A program made the position numbers and the translations under genes. DNA of 64,000 bases from Chryseobacterium sp. LJ668. Lineage in GTDB: Bacteria > Bacteroidota > Bacteroidia > Flavobacteriales > Weeksellaceae. The notes beneath the pieces were generated by a model. It was not told where the DNA came from and did no database searches. It saw nothing but the letters and a program-made list of their open reading frames with translations. Positions 6,986 through 16,972 of the stretch are shown here, in pieces. The stretch is from positions 3,333,001 to 3,397,000 of the forward strand of contig NZ_CP080443.1 in assembly GCF_019613955.1 (NCBI RefSeq), in the 5' to 3' direction. Each line of letters starts with the position of its first letter. Position 1 is the stretch's first letter.

Positions 6986-9900
6986 TTACATTGTTTCCAT
7001 TTTGAAAGTCATACTTTCAATCACTTTCAGGATGGCTTCGACGGTGTCCATTGATGTTAAACAAGGAACTCCGTTTTCTACACTCATTCTTCTGATCTGG
7101 AAACCGTCTCTCTCAGACTGTTTTCCTTTCGTCATCGTATTAACCACATACTGCACTTTACCTTTCTGAATCAGATCGATCAGGTTGACACTTTCCTCGC
7201 CTATTTTGTAGCCTATTTTACACGGTATTCCTTTTTCTGTAAAGAAGTTAGCCGTTCCTTCTGTCGCCCAGATTCTGAAACCTACTTCATGAAATCTTGC
7301 CGCCAAATCTGCCGCTTCCTGCTTATGTTTATCAGCTACCGTAAACAAAATTGATCCATGCATCGGGACTTTTCTTCCCGCAGCAACCAGCCCTTTATAT
7401 AAAGCCTTTTCCAACGTGGTGTCTTTACCCATTACTTCTCCTGTAGACTTCATTTCCGGGCCTAGAGAGATATCGACTTTCGTCAGTTTTGAGAAAGAGA
7501 ACACCGGAACTTTTACGAAAACACCTTCTTTATTCGGAACTAAACCGTTTTTATAACCTAAATCTTTTAATTTTTGTCCTAAAATAGCTTTCGTAGCCAA
7601 TTTTGCCATTGGTACATCGGTAATTTTAGATAAGAAAGGCACCGTTCGGGATGACCGTGGATTTACTTCGATCACGTAAACATTACCATCCAATAAAACA
7701 TACTGAATATTCATTAAACCGATTACGTTCAATCCCTTAGCTAATCTTTCTGTGTAGTCTACCAATGTTTTTATTTCTTCAGAAGAAACATTTTGCGGCG
7801 GATAAACAGCAATTGAATCTCCTGAGTGAACTCCGGCTCTTTCGATATGTTCCATAATTCCAGGAATGATCACTGTTTCGCCGTCGCAAATTGCATCTAC
7901 TTCCACTTCTTTTCCGGTGATATAACGATCTACCAAAACCGGCTGATCCGGACTTGCATCTACCGCAAACTCCATGTAATGAGAAAGTTCGGCTTCGGTA
8001 TATACGATTTCCATTGCTCTGCCTCCCAAAACATAGCTTGGACGAACCAATACCGGATAACCGATTTCGTTGGCAATTTTTATCGCTTCTTCTTTTGAAG
8101 TAGAAGTTTTCCCTAAAGGCTGTGGAATTCCCATTTCCTGAAGAGCTTTTTCAAATTTATCTCTGTTTTCGGCTCTGTCTAAATCTTCCAGTGAAGTTCC
8201 TAAAATCTGAACTCCGTAAGCGGCCAATTTATCTGCTAAATTGATGGCGGTTTGTCCACCGAATTGTACCACAACGCCTTTTGGTTTTTCAAGATCGATA
8301 ATGCTCATCACATCTTCTTCCGTCAAAGGCTCAAAGTATAATTTGTCTGAAATCGAGAAGTCTGTAGAAACTGTTTCCGGGTTATTGTTGATGATTATGG
8401 CTTCGTAACCCATCTCTTTGATCGCCCAAACCGAATGAACGGTTGCATAGTCAAACTCAACTCCCTGACCAATTCTGATTGGACCTGAACCTAAAACGAC
8501 GATTTTTTCTTTGTCTGAGACTACAGATTCATTTTCTTCTTCGTATGTTCCGTAGAAATATGGGGTTTCAGATTCAAACTCAGCAGCGCAGGTGTCGACC
8601 ATTTTATAAACCGGAATTACCCCGTTTTCTTTTCTGAAATTATAAACTTCACGCTGACTAACTTCCCAAAGATGAGCAATATTTAAATCTGCGAAACCTA
8701 ATTTTTTAGCTTTAATTAAAGTTTCAACATCAAATTTATGATCAGCAATTGTTTTTTCAAAATCGATCAGCTTTTTGATTTTCCAGATAAAGAATTTATC
8801 AATTTTACTCCATTCAACAATCTTTTCCCAGTCGTACCCTCTTCTTAAAGCATCTCCGATAATAAATAATCTTTCGTCATCACAAACTCTGATTCTTCTT
8901 TCGATTTCTTCGTCTGTTAGAGCTGCTGCCTGTTTTTTCTTTAATCCTAGATGGCTGAGCCCAGTCTCCAGAGAACGGATGGCTTTCTGTAAAGACTCCT
9001 CGAAATTTCTTCCGATAGCCATCACTTCACCTGTTGCTTTCATTTGAGTCGACAATCTTCTGTCTGCCGTTTCAAATTTATCAAAAGGAAATCTTGGGAA
9101 TTTGGTTACCACATAATCCAAAGCCGGCTCGAAGCAAGCATAAGTTTTTCCTGTAACCGGATTCATGATTTCATCTAGAGTCAATCCAACAGCGATTTTT
9201 GCCGCAATTTTAGCAATCGGATAACCTGTTGCTTTACTCGCCAAAGCCGATGAACGGGAAACTCTCGGATTCACCTCGATGATGTAATATTCGAAGGAAT
9301 GAGGGTCTAAAGCCAACTGTACGTTACATCCTCCTTCTATACCTAAAGCTCTGATGATTTTTAAAGAAGCGTTTCTCAACATCTGGTATTCTCTATCAGA
9401 AAGCGTCTGAGAAGGCGCAACAACGATTGAGTCACCTGTATGAACTCCCACCGGATCTATATTTTCCATGTTACAAACCACAATCGCGTTGTCGTTTGCA
9501 TCACGCATTACTTCGTATTCAATTTCTTTGAAACCTGCGATTGATCTTTCGATCAGACATTGCGTAACCGGACTGTATTTCAGACCTAATTCGGCAATTT
9601 CTTTTAATTCGGCTTCATTGGCAGCGATTCCACCACCTGTTCCACCCATGGTGAAAGCAGGACGAACGATTACCGGATAACCTATTTCTTCCGCAAATCT
9701 TAATGCACCTTCGACTGTTGTTACGATGTCAGATTCTGGAACGGGTTCGTTTAATTCTCTCATTAATTCACGGAACAAATCTCTGTCTTCCGCTCTGTTA
9801 ATCGCAGAAAGTGTAGTTCCTAAAACTTCCACTTTACATTCTTCAAGAATCCCTGAATTTTCCAATTCAACCGCCATGTTCAGACCTGTCTGTCCGCCAA

Positions 9901-10168
9901 GAGTCGGTAAAAGTGCATCGGGACGCTCTTTTCTGATGATGTGACTTACAAACTGAAGTGAAATTGGTTCGATGTAAACCTTGTCAGCGATTTCAACATC
10001 CGTCATAATCGTTGCAGGGTTTGAATTGATCAAAATCACCTTGTAGCCTTCTTCTCTTAAGGAAAGACAAGCCTGCGTTCCTGCGTAATCAAATTCCGCT
10101 GCCTGACCGATGATAATTGGGCCGGAACCGATTACTAAAATTGTTTTTATATCTGTACGTTTTGCCAT
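6986..10168 (-). CDS. carB: Carbamoyl-phosphate synthase large subunit
   Basis: The large subunit makes carbamoyl phosphate from ammonia (supplied by CarA), bicarbonate and two ATP. Two homologous halves are visible: the first begins with [20 protein letters not shown] and contains its ATP-grasp site near residues 125-340 (MGGTGGGIA); the second begins with [18 protein letters not shown] near residue 555 and contains [11 protein letters not shown]. An oligomerisation region lies between them and an MGS-like allosteric domain closes the protein ([14 protein letters not shown] to the end). I place the start at the ATG giving [14 protein letters not shown], about 1060 residues; an upstream in-frame ATG at 10207 would add 13 basic residues not expected for the family. 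It is the last gene of the pyr operon. Confidence 0.96.
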   Translation of the reverse strand: MAKRTDIKTILVIGSGPIIIGQAAEFDYAGTQACLSLREEGYKVILINSNPATIMTDVEIADKVYIEPISLQFVSHIIRKERPDALLPTLGGQTGLNMAVELENSGILEECKVEVLGTTLSAINRAEDRDLFRELMRELNEPVPESDIVTTVEGALRFAEEIGYPVIVRPAFTMGGTGGGIAANEAELKEIAELGLKYSPVTQCLIERSIAGFKEIEYEVMRDANDNAIVVCNMENIDPVGVHTGDSIVVAPSQTLSDREYQMLRNASLKIIRALGIEGGCNVQLALDPHSFEYYIIEVNPRVSRSSALASKATGYPIAKIAAKIAVGLTLDEIMNPVTGKTYACFEPALDYVVTKFPRFPFDKFETADRRLSTQMKATGEVMAIGRNFEESLQKAIRSLETGLSHLGLKKKQAAALTDEEIERRIRVCDDERLFIIGDALRRGYDWEKIVEWSKIDKFFIWKIKKLIDFEKTIADHKFDVETLIKAKKLGFADLNIAHLWEVSQREVYNFRKENGVIPVYKMVDTCAAEFESETPYFYGTYEEENESVVSDKEKIVVLGSGPIRIGQGVEFDYATVHSVWAIKEMGYEAIIINNNPETVSTDFSISDKLYFEPLTEEDVMSIIDLEKPKGVVVQFGGQTAINLADKLAAYGVQILGTSLEDLDRAENRDKFEKALQEMGIPQPLGKTSTSKEEAIKIANEIGYPVLVRPSYVLGGRAMEIVYTEAELSHYMEFAVDASPDQPVLVDRYITGKEVEVDAICDGETVIIPGIMEHIERAGVHSGDSIAVYPPQNVSSEEIKTLVDYTERLAKGLNVIGLMNIQYVLLDGNVYVIEVNPRSSRTVPFLSKITDVPMAKLATKAILGQKLKDLGYKNGLVPNKEGVFVKVPVFSFSKLTKVDISLGPEMKSTGEVMGKDTTLEKALYKGLVAAGRKVPMHGSILFTVADKHKQEAADLAARFHEVGFRIWATEGTANFFTEKGIPCKIGYKIGEESVNLIDLIQKGKVQYVVNTMTKGKQSERDGFQIRRMSVENGVPCLTSMDTVEAILKVIESMTFKMETM

Positions 10169-10226
10169 TTTTCTTTTTATTATTTTTAAAAATCGAGAAA
10201 GATTCAAGACTTTAGATGAATTATAA

Positions 10227-10886
10227 TTATTGATTTAATTTACTTATTAATTCAATAAAATTTTCAAGTTTGTAGCTATTATTTTTTAATTTTTCAATAA
10301 CGCTCGGATCATTTTTTGATAATTCTAAAATTTTATTCGTATCGACCAAATAAGCCAAAACATTTTCTAAACCTGACGCTTTTACTCTTAACGGTTTATT
10401 TCTATCAATTAAAAGAACTTTAAAAGAGTTTCCTTCTTTATTAAACCAAGAACTTTTAGGCTTTGAATTCAAAAGAACGCCTACAACTCCGCCTCCATAA
10501 GGATTAAAATTACCAATTGCCTTTCTGTCTTTCTCCTCGTCAAGAATAACCAGCATATAATTTTTTCCAATAACATCAATTTTTGCAAATGTGTCCCACT
10601 CAAAAATCCATTGAGCATATATCATATTGAAATACAAATCTTTGTTATATTCGAAAGCCCAAGCTGATTTTTCTTTTTTTGATTTTTTATTGGTTGTTTT
10701 GTCTATTTTTTTTCCTGTGACAATATATCCTAGACTCAATTCTTTCACTTCAGTTTCTACAAAAGGCTCAATATATTTATTAGCAACATAATCTTCATAA
10801 ATACCGAAATACTTAAATTCTTTTGTTGTTTGAGAAAATATTTTCAAAGAAGAAAAAAAAAGTAAAATAGTTACGGACTTTTTCAT
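10227..10886 (-). CDS. Secreted protein of unknown function inside the car operon
   Basis: A 219-residue protein with a signal peptide (residues 1-18, ending LKIFSQ). The mature part mixes beta-type segments with a lysine-rich loop near residue 65-75 and a helical C-terminus ([29 protein letters not shown] given by its ends, residues about 190-219). I recognise no domain. It lies 18 bases after carA and about 58 bases before the carB start, on the same strand, so it must be co-transcribed with the pyrimidine genes. Its codon use looks more AT-rich than that of its neighbours, which suggests an insertion into the operon rather than a pathway member. Confidence 0.75.
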   Translation of the reverse strand: MKKSVTILLFFSSLKIFSQTTKEFKYFGIYEDYVANKYIEPFVETEVKELSLGYIVTGKKIDKTTNKKSKKEKSAWAFEYNKDLYFNMIYAQWIFEWDTFAKIDVIGKNYMLVILDEEKDRKAIGNFNPYGGGVVGVLLNSKPKSSWFNKEGNSFKVLLIDRNKPLRVKASGLENVLAYLVDTNKILELSKNDPSVIEKLKNNSYKLENFIELISKLNQ

Positions 10887-10904
10887 TTTAAATATATTTA
10901 AAAC

Positions 10905-11981
10905 TTAATTATTCTTAAAATCCTCCATTAAAGCAATGAAATCATCAAACAAATAATTCGCATCTTCAGGACCCGGGCTTGCTTCCGGGTGATACTGTAC
11001 GGAGAAGCATGGATGAATCTTATGTTTTAAACCTTCATTTGTCCTGTCATTCAATGCAATATGGGTTTCAATTAAATCTGTTCCTTTAAGGCTCTCCTGA
11101 TCAACGGCATAACCGTGGTTTTGAGAAGTAATGGCCACTTTGTTCTTTTCTAAGTCTAAAACAGGGTGGTTTCCTCCTCTGTGACCGAATTTTAATTTGA
11201 AAGTTTTTGCGCCACAAGCCAAGCCGATTAATTGGTGTCCAAGACAGATTCCGAAGATGGGAACTTTTCCTAATAATCCGCGGATCATTTCCAAAGCTTG
11301 CTGATTGTCTTCAGGATCTCCAGGACCGTTGGATAACATAATTCCATCCGGATCCATTAACAAAATATCTTCTGCAGTAGTATCTTGTGAAACTACAATG
11401 ATATCGCAGTTTCTTTGAGATAACTCTCTGATTATCCCTAGTTTAGAACCATAATCTACAAGCACTACTTTAAGTCCTCTTCCTGGATTGGCATAAGAGG
11501 TTTTTGTTGAAACCTGCTCCACCTGATTGGTGGGGAACGTAGTTGATTTTAATTCTGCAACTGTAGTATTTTCGTCTGCGTCTGCATTCACGATTTTTCC
11601 TTTTACCACTCCGGAGTTACGAAGAATTCTTGTCAGTCTTCTGGTATCAATCCCTGAAATTCCTGAAAGATTTTTCTTTTTGAATAATTCATCCAAAGTA
11701 ATCTGCGTACGGAAATTGGAAGGCAAATCGCAAATTTCTTTTACAATAAGACCTTTGATTGCAGGCTCGATGCTCTCGTAGTCATCACGGTTGATCCCGT
11801 AATTTCCGATCAGCGGATACGTCATGCAAACCATCTGACCACAGTATGATGGGTCAGAAATCAATTCCTGATATCCTGTCATTCCGGTATTGAAAACCAC
11901 CTCTCCTGCTGTTTCCAAATCTGCTCCGAAACCTTCTCCATGAAATACTTCACCGGACTCCAGTATTAATTTTTTCTTCAT
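10905..11981 (-). CDS. carA: Carbamoyl-phosphate synthase small subunit
   Basis: A 358-residue glutamine amidotransferase subunit that hydrolyses glutamine and passes ammonia to CarB. The N-terminal CPSase small-chain domain (residues 1-150, EVFHGEGFG and FNTGMTGYQE) is followed by a class I glutaminase domain with the nucleophile Cys246 in GICLGHQ and the His331/Glu333 pair in HPEASPGPED. Length and motifs are normal. It follows pyrB after a 170-base gap that contains an intergenic hairpin repeat, and precedes the secreted unknown protein. Confidence 0.97.
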   Translation of the reverse strand: MKKKLILESGEVFHGEGFGADLETAGEVVFNTGMTGYQELISDPSYCGQMVCMTYPLIGNYGINRDDYESIEPAIKGLIVKEICDLPSNFRTQITLDELFKKKNLSGISGIDTRRLTRILRNSGVVKGKIVNADADENTTVAELKSTTFPTNQVEQVSTKTSYANPGRGLKVVLVDYGSKLGIIRELSQRNCDIIVVSQDTTAEDILLMDPDGIMLSNGPGDPEDNQQALEMIRGLLGKVPIFGICLGHQLIGLACGAKTFKLKFGHRGGNHPVLDLEKNKVAITSQNHGYAVDQESLKGTDLIETHIALNDRTNEGLKHKIHPCFSVQYHPEASPGPEDANYLFDDFIALMEDFKNN

Positions 11982-12054
11982 TTTAACTTTTATCTTTATT
12001 TCTATTTTACTTTATTTTTAATCATCTTTGGCTTTGATGATCTTACTTTTTAAA

Positions 12055-12110
12055 CACCCCGTCAAAAATTCTTTGAATTTTCGCCACCCCTCCAGAGGAG
12101 GGGAATTTTG
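12055..12110. repeat. Intergenic double-hairpin repeat
   Basis: Two adjacent perfect hairpins: AAAATTC (12065-12071) with GAATTTT (12075-12081), and CCCCTCC (12087-12093) with GGAGGGG (12097-12103), each with a three-base loop. I recall near-identical ACCCCGTCAAAA and CCCCTCCagaGGAGGGG units scattered between genes in Chryseobacterium genomes, so this is probably a short mobile REP-like element. It lies in the pyrB-carA gap and would be transcribed within the operon. A weaker hairpin (ATCATC/GATGAT, about 12021-12041) lies just downstream. Confidence 0.6.
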
Positions 12111-12151
12111 TGAGTGCTTTACATTTAAATTATTATTAAGTTCTTTTAATT

Positions 12152-13042
12152 TTACTTAAAAGAGAACCCTTTCTCTTCCAAAGCATTTTTTAAAATCGCC
12201 ATTCTTGCGAAGACTCCGTTTTGCATTTGCTTGAAAATTCTTGAGCGTTCACATTCGACCAAATCGGTGTCAATTTCTACTCCCCTATTAATTGGTGCGG
12301 GATGCATGATGATCGCTTCTTTTTTCATTGTTTTTTCTCTCTCTTTCGTCAATCCATATTTTCTATGGTATTCTGAAGCTGAGAAACTCATTTTTGAATC
12401 GTGTCTTTCGTGCTGGATTCTCAATAACATTAGAACATCTACTTCATGAATCATTTCGTCTACTGAAAGATAAGTTCCATTGATCAGTGCGCCTTCATCA
12501 AACCATTGTTCAGGTCCTGAGAAATACACTTTTGCGCCTAATCTTCTTAAAGCTTCTGCATTGGAATTGGCTACACGACTGTGTTTTACATCGCCTACGA
12601 TTCCAATTTTTAAACCTTCAAATTTTCCGAATTCCTGATAAATGGTCAGAAGATCGAGCAAGCATTGCGAAGGGTGATTACCCGTTCCGTCGCCACCATT
12701 GATGACAGGAATGCTGATATTTTTTAATTCATCAAAATACCGGTCTTTTTTATCTCTGATTACGACCAGATTTACGCCTAAACTTTCGATTGTTTTTACC
12801 GTATCATATAAACTTTCACCTTTGTTGACAGAACTGTTGGATGCATCAAACGGAACGACCTGCAGACCCAATTTTCTTTCTGCAATATCGAAGCTTGTTT
12901 TGGTTCTTGTACTGTCTTCAAAGAAAAGATTGGAACAGAAAACTTCACCTTCAATTTTAGCAGTTTTTCCGTTGGCAAAAGCTAAAGCTTCAGTAAGTAT
13001 CCTGTTGATTTTCTCTGTACTTAGTTCGGTAATCGTAAACAT
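12152..13042 (-). CDS. pyrB: Aspartate carbamoyltransferase catalytic subunit
   Basis: A 296-residue enzyme that joins carbamoyl phosphate and aspartate, the first committed step of pyrimidine synthesis. The carbamoyl-phosphate loop reads [20 protein letters not shown] near residues 40-59; the last residue of the usual STRTR is Lys here. The second loop is [17 protein letters not shown], with the conserved Ser and Lys. The [14 protein letters not shown] motif and the C-terminal [12 protein letters not shown] motif are both present. No pyrI regulatory subunit gene is adjacent. The gene is first in the operon and is preceded by a leader with an intrinsic terminator 21 bases before its start codon. 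Confidence 0.96.
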   Translation of the reverse strand: MFTITELSTEKINRILTEALAFANGKTAKIEGEVFCSNLFFEDSTRTKTSFDIAERKLGLQVVPFDASNSSVNKGESLYDTVKTIESLGVNLVVIRDKKDRYFDELKNISIPVINGGDGTGNHPSQCLLDLLTIYQEFGKFEGLKIGIVGDVKHSRVANSNAEALRRLGAKVYFSGPEQWFDEGALINGTYLSVDEMIHEVDVLMLLRIQHERHDSKMSFSASEYHRKYGLTKEREKTMKKEAIIMHPAPINRGVEIDTDLVECERSRIFKQMQNGVFARMAILKNALEEKGFSFK

Positions 13043-13063
13043 AAATCTCTTAATTTGTGAACA

Positions 13064-13092
13064 TAAAAAAAGCGAAGAAAATATCTTCGCTT
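13064..13092 (-). terminator. Attenuator terminator in the pyrB leader
   Basis: Minus-strand arms AAGCGAAGA (13092-13084) and TCTTCGCTT (13078-13070), then a run of seven T ending 21 bases before the pyrB start codon. The flanking genes pyrB and acs are divergent, so there is no upstream gene for this terminator to end. Its only reasonable role is to stop transcription between the pyr promoter and pyrB, that is, attenuation. Confidence 0.85.
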
Positions 13093-13162
13093 AAAATAAA
13101 TAAATATCGTAAAGGGCGTCTACGCCCGGTAATTCTAATGATATAAATACTGTGTTATTCAT
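13091..13162 (-). CDS. Putative pyr leader peptide
   Basis: A 23-codon frame that starts MNNTV and ends DIYLF. Its ATG lies six bases after the -7 box, so it would be at or almost at the 5' end of the mRNA. Its TAA stop overlaps the first two bases of the attenuator stem. A ribosome that reaches the stop codon would cover the 5' arm of the terminator. The frame also spans the GGGCGT/ACGCCC hairpin and the U-rich stretch between it and the terminator. The length alone could arise by chance in AT-rich DNA; the placement of both ends is what supports it. I know of no database family for it. Confidence 0.5.
   Translation of the reverse strand: MNNTVFISLELPGVDALYDIYLF
13114..13127 (-). promoter_or_regulatory. 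Putative pause hairpin in the pyr leader
   Basis: Perfect hairpin GGGCGT (minus strand 13127-13122) and ACGCCC (13119-13114), with a two-base spacer that would open to a four-base loop. In the RNA it is followed by UUUACGAUAUUUAUUUAUUU, a U-rich stretch just before the terminator. In enterobacterial pyrBI a hairpin and U-rich track of this kind make RNA polymerase pause when UTP is scarce. Confidence 0.55.
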
Positions 13163-13168
13163 TAGGTG

Positions 13169-13198
13169 CAAAAATATAACAATTTAACGAAATGGCAA
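13169..13198 (-). promoter_or_regulatory. pyr operon promoter
   Basis: On the minus strand, TTG (13198-13196), exactly 19 bases, then TATTTTTG (13176-13169). This is a full match to the Bacteroidota promoter TTG-N19-TAnnTTTG, the best in the window. The expected transcription start is about 13163-13166, giving a leader of about 120 bases before pyrB. Confidence 0.85.
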
Positions 13199-13388
13199 AA
13201 CCAAAATCTCACAAAATTAAAAAAATACCATCGCCTTATTTTATCTTTAAATATTTTATTGTTAAAACTCAGGATTTTATCATTTAGAAACTATATAAAT
13301 CTTAAATGATTGCTTAGAAAAATTGAGTATAGAAGACCTTTATTCGCAAATTAACCTTAAATTTAAATTCAAATTTCAAAAAGAGGAC

Positions 13389-15296
13389 ATGAGAAATTAT
13401 CTAATAGAAGATTTACCCCATTATTTCGAAGAGTATAAAAAGTCTATCAAAAATCCTAAAAAATTCTGGGACAAGATTGCTGATCAGAACTTTGTGTGGT
13501 ACCAAAGATGGAGCAAGGTGGTAAAATATGACATGAATGAAGCCAGAATTTCGTGGTTTAAAAATGCTAAATTAAATATTACAAAAAACTGCCTCGACAG
13601 GCACCTTACCGTAAGAGGTGAAAAAACAGCAATCATTTGGGAACCAAACGATCCAAAGGAAAAAGCACAACATATTACATATAACGAATTGTATACTCGG
13701 GTCAATAAAACAGCAAACGTTTTGCGTGAGTTGGGCATAGAAAAAGGAGACAGAGTCTGTATTTATCTTCCGATGATTCCTGAATTGGCAATTACCATGT
13801 TGGCCTGTGCAAAATTAGGCGCCATTCATTCTGTTATTTTTGCAGGCTTTTCGGCATCTGCTGTAGTTTCCCGAGTCAATGACTGTGGAGCCAAAATGGT
13901 AATTACCTCAGACGGAAGCTATCGGGGAAATAAAGTTTTAGATTTAAAATCGATTATTGATGAAGCTTTAGAAAAATGTCCTACCGTAGAAAAGACTCTG
14001 GTCGTAAAAAGAACTGACAACGAAGTCAAAATGAAAGAAGGCAGAGACTTCTGGATGGAAGATTTTTACAACAAGGCTTCTGCAGATTTTGTCACCGTTA
14101 TTATGGATGCAGAAGATCCTTTATTCATCCTGTACACTTCCGGATCAACAGGCAAACCAAAAGGCATGCTTCATACATCGGCTGGATATATGGTTTATAC
14201 AGCATACACATTTAAAAATGTATTCAGCTATCAGGAAAATGATATTTATTGGTGTACTGCAGATATCGGCTGGATTACAGGGCATTCATACATTCTTTAC
14301 GGGCCATTACTCAACGGCGCAACGACTGTTATTTTTGAAGGAATTCCTACATACCCAGAACCGGATAGATTTTGGGAAGTGATTGAAAAACATAAAATTA
14401 CACAGTTTTACACAGCCCCGACAGCGATTCGTTCTTTGGCAAAAGAAAGTTCAGATTGGGTTGACAAACATGATTTAAGCTCATTGAAAGTGATCGGATC
14501 TGTCGGCGAACCCATTAACGAAGAAGCATGGCATTGGTTTAACGATCACGTTGGGAAGAAAAAATGCCCGATCGTCGATACATGGTGGCAAACGGAAACT
14601 GGCGGAATTATGATCTCACCCCTTCCTTTTGTAACGCCTACAAAACCAACCTACGCAACACTGCCACTTCCAGGTGTTCAGCCTGTTTTAATGGATGATA
14701 AACGTAATGAAATTACTGGAAATCAGGTTACTGGAAATCTCTGCATCCGTTTTCCATGGCCCGGAATAGCAAGAACCATTTGGGGAGATCATCAAAGATA
14801 TAAAGAAACCTACTTTACAGCCTTTCCCGGAAAATATTTCACTGGTGACGGTGCTTTGAGGGATGAAGTGGGATATTACAGAATCACCGGTCGTGTAGAT
14901 GACGTGGTGATTGTTTCCGGTCACAATTTAGGAACTGCTCCTATTGAAGACAGCATTAATGAACATCCTGCCGTTGCAGAATCTGCGATTGTAGGGTTTC
15001 CCCATGATATTAAAGGAAGTGCATTGTATGGTTTCGTAATTCTTAAAGATAGCGGTGCAGGACGTCAGAAAGACAATCTAAAAAAAGAAATTAATCAGTT
15101 GATTTCTGATCAAATCGGGCCCATTGCAAAATTGGATAAAATTCAGTTTGTTTCCGGATTGCCAAAAACACGTTCGGGAAAAATTATGCGCAGAATTCTA
15201 AGAAAAATCGCAGAGGGAGATTTCAGTAATTTTGGTGATACTTCTACTCTTTTGAATCCTGAAATTGTGGAGGAGATCAAGAATGAAAGAATTTAG
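13389..15296 (+). CDS. acs: Acetyl-CoA synthetase
   Basis: AMP-forming acetate-CoA ligase of 635 residues from the chosen ATG (MRNYLIEDLPHYF). It activates acetate through acetyl-AMP. The ATP-binding loop YTSGSTGKPKGMLHTSAGYM, the DIGWITGHSYILYGPL segment, the WWQTETGG motif and the C-terminal SGKIMRRILRK motif with the regulatory, acetylatable lysine are all present. An in-frame TTG at 13323 would add 22 residues of mostly Lys and Phe; I prefer the ATG because the family normally begins close to it. The gene diverges from the pyr operon. No clear -7 box was found, only TATCTTTA near 13241. Confidence 0.93.
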   Translation: MRNYLIEDLPHYFEEYKKSIKNPKKFWDKIADQNFVWYQRWSKVVKYDMNEARISWFKNAKLNITKNCLDRHLTVRGEKTAIIWEPNDPKEKAQHITYNELYTRVNKTANVLRELGIEKGDRVCIYLPMIPELAITMLACAKLGAIHSVIFAGFSASAVVSRVNDCGAKMVITSDGSYRGNKVLDLKSIIDEALEKCPTVEKTLVVKRTDNEVKMKEGRDFWMEDFYNKASADFVTVIMDAEDPLFILYTSGSTGKPKGMLHTSAGYMVYTAYTFKNVFSYQENDIYWCTADIGWITGHSYILYGPLLNGATTVIFEGIPTYPEPDRFWEVIEKHKITQFYTAPTAIRSLAKESSDWVDKHDLSSLKVIGSVGEPINEEAWHWFNDHVGKKKCPIVDTWWQTETGGIMISPLPFVTPTKPTYATLPLPGVQPVLMDDKRNEITGNQVTGNLCIRFPWPGIARTIWGDHQRYKETYFTAFPGKYFTGDGALRDEVGYYRITGRVDDVVIVSGHNLGTAPIEDSINEHPAVAESAIVGFPHDIKGSALYGFVILKDSGAGRQKDNLKKEINQLISDQIGPIAKLDKIQFVSGLPKTRSGKIMRRILRKIAEGDFSNFGDTSTLLNPEIVEEIKNERI

Positions 15297-15366
15297 ATTA
15301 ATTAAATAATTTTGATCCTTTTTAATTTTTAGATATGCACATAATTTTATTAACAAAAACTCAAAA

Positions 15367-16293
15367 ATGAAATTTATTATTCTTTTGATCGGAACTATTC
15401 TATTACAATCTTGTGAGAAAAAAAAACTTAATGAAAAGGAAATTTTAGAAATCATTCATTCACATGAAGAATATAAAGACCTAGAATTAAAAACAGCTTT
15501 CTCTTACGGTTATGATTATATTGATTCAATAAAAAGTTTAAGAGAAATAATAAACAAGGAGAGTTTCAATTCTATTTATGAAGCGGATTTCAATCATGAT
15601 AGCAAAAAAGATTATTTAGTAAATCTCAGCTATCCGAAATCTAAAAATGAGAATGATATTGTGCAAATTTTTATTGAAGATGATCATAAAAATACCCTTG
15701 TGATATTGAGCAGTAAAAGAGGTTATCAAATTTTAAATCCCGGAAAGCAAAAAATTTATGATATTATTTCTGCCAAAATTATACGTCACAAAAATCGAGA
15801 TTTAATTAAATTATTAAGTTTCAAAAAGCATATTGATAATAAAAATGATATATTAAAATATGATACTTTAATGATTAAAAACAACCAATTGACAGAATTC
15901 ACATCTACCAATTATCATCATATTGAAAAAATAGTATTTAATCAGAATGGCGGTTATGCGCCGGGAAGAATCTACAGTTTAACATTAAAAAAGGATTCAA
16001 CTATTCTTCATTCGTATTATTATAAAAATTTAAAAGGAAATTATTTTGGAAGAGATAATTTAAGTTTTAAAAATCTATCTAAATATCTAAATGATATTAA
16101 TTTCAGCAATCTAAAAAACAGATATAGTATTGATTGTAAAGATTGTTCTTCTATTGAAATCGAAATTATTTTTGATAATGGAAAAACAACAAATATCTAT
16201 GATTACGGAGAAAAAGGAACTTTAGGCCTTACAAAATTTTACGGAAAAATTGACACCATCATGGATAAACAAAAATGGAAAAAAGTCAACTAA
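15367..16293 (+). CDS. Lipoprotein of unknown function
   Basis: A 308-residue protein with a lipoprotein signal peptide: the hydrophobic stretch IILLIGTILL is followed by the lipobox LQSC, with Cys16 as lipidation site, and a charged EKKKLNEKE after it. The mature protein is rich in Lys, Asn and Ile. A YEADFNHDSKKDYLVNLSYP segment near residue 75 resembles a calcium-binding loop of VCBS or FG-GAP type, which is weak evidence. No family was recognised. It is a single gene 70 bases after acs. Confidence 0.7.
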   Translation: MKFIILLIGTILLQSCEKKKLNEKEILEIIHSHEEYKDLELKTAFSYGYDYIDSIKSLREIINKESFNSIYEADFNHDSKKDYLVNLSYPKSKNENDIVQIFIEDDHKNTLVILSSKRGYQILNPGKQKIYDIISAKIIRHKNRDLIKLLSFKKHIDNKNDILKYDTLMIKNNQLTEFTSTNYHHIEKIVFNQNGGYAPGRIYSLTLKKDSTILHSYYYKNLKGNYFGRDNLSFKNLSKYLNDINFSNLKNRYSIDCKDCSSIEIEIIFDNGKTTNIYDYGEKGTLGLTKFYGKIDTIMDKQKWKKVN

Positions 16294-16484
16294 ATATCTT
16301 TGATATTTTATATTCAAGCTGATTATTAGACAGATTATTAAGAAAAAAATCTTGTCAAATAAAATAGATAAATTCTTAATTAATATTAAATTTTTATAGA
16401 TAAAATAATAAATACTAAATTATTTTAAATTTTTATCAATATTTTGAAAAATATAAGTATCTTTAAGTACCAAAACAAATTACT

Positions 16485-16850
16485 ATGTCAAGCATTTTAG
16501 CAGGATTATTTGAACGTCACAGTGATTACAAACGACTTGAAAATGAACTCGAAACTTCCGGATTTAAAGATTCTGATTATATTGTTTATATTTCTGAAGA
16601 TCAGCATCATTCTCAATATATGGCAAGTGTTGAAATAAAGGATAACGAGCAGGCACAAAACGCAAAAAATATTTTTCATCAAAATTCTGTACTCAAAACT
16701 TATCAATTTGAAAATATGAGTATTGATGAAGCTTCTTACAGCACAGTAAAAAAATATATTGATGCGAGAAGTAAAGCTGAAATTCACAACAGCCCGGATG
16801 TGAAGAAAAAAACACAGCATACAGGAATGGATTCTGAAGTAAAATTCTAA
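16485..16850 (+). CDS. Small cytoplasmic protein of unknown function
   Basis: A 121-residue soluble protein. The beginning (LFERHSDYKRLENELETSGFKDSDYIVYIS) recalls the ferredoxin-like helix-strand arrangement of YflT or DUF1269 stress proteins, in which a helix walks over the residue pairs before an IVYIS-type strand; this is a weak resemblance only. The C-terminus is charged and probably disordered. A near-consensus -7 box TATCTTTA lies about 32 bases before the start. A terminator follows. Confidence 0.6.
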   Translation: MSSILAGLFERHSDYKRLENELETSGFKDSDYIVYISEDQHHSQYMASVEIKDNEQAQNAKNIFHQNSVLKTYQFENMSIDEASYSTVKKYIDARSKAEIHNSPDVKKKTQHTGMDSEVKF

Positions 16851-16877
16851 AATAAAAAACTAAAAACTCATAACCGT

Positions 16878-16907
16878 AATCCGTAGAATTTATTTCTGCG
16901 GATTTTT
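16878..16907 (+). terminator. Rho-independent terminator
   Basis: Stem AATCCGTAGAA paired with TTCTGCGGATT (one G-U pair), followed by TTTT. It ends the 16485 transcript before the relA/spoT promoter region. Confidence 0.75.
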
Positions 16908-16972
16908 AGTTTCAGGAATTGACAAATCGCTTTATTTTTCGTATTTTCGTTTAAACAAAGCCTTTTTCATAA

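Noticed and set aside
13064..13092. Terminator belonging to a gene upstream of pyrB
   Set aside because: The next gene (acs) points away, so nothing reads into this site except the pyr promoter. It was therefore placed in the leader.
12699..13094. 131-codon plus-strand frame opposite pyrB
   Set aside because: It lies antisense to a well-supported pyrB with all family motifs, and its product shows no domain or plausible signal.
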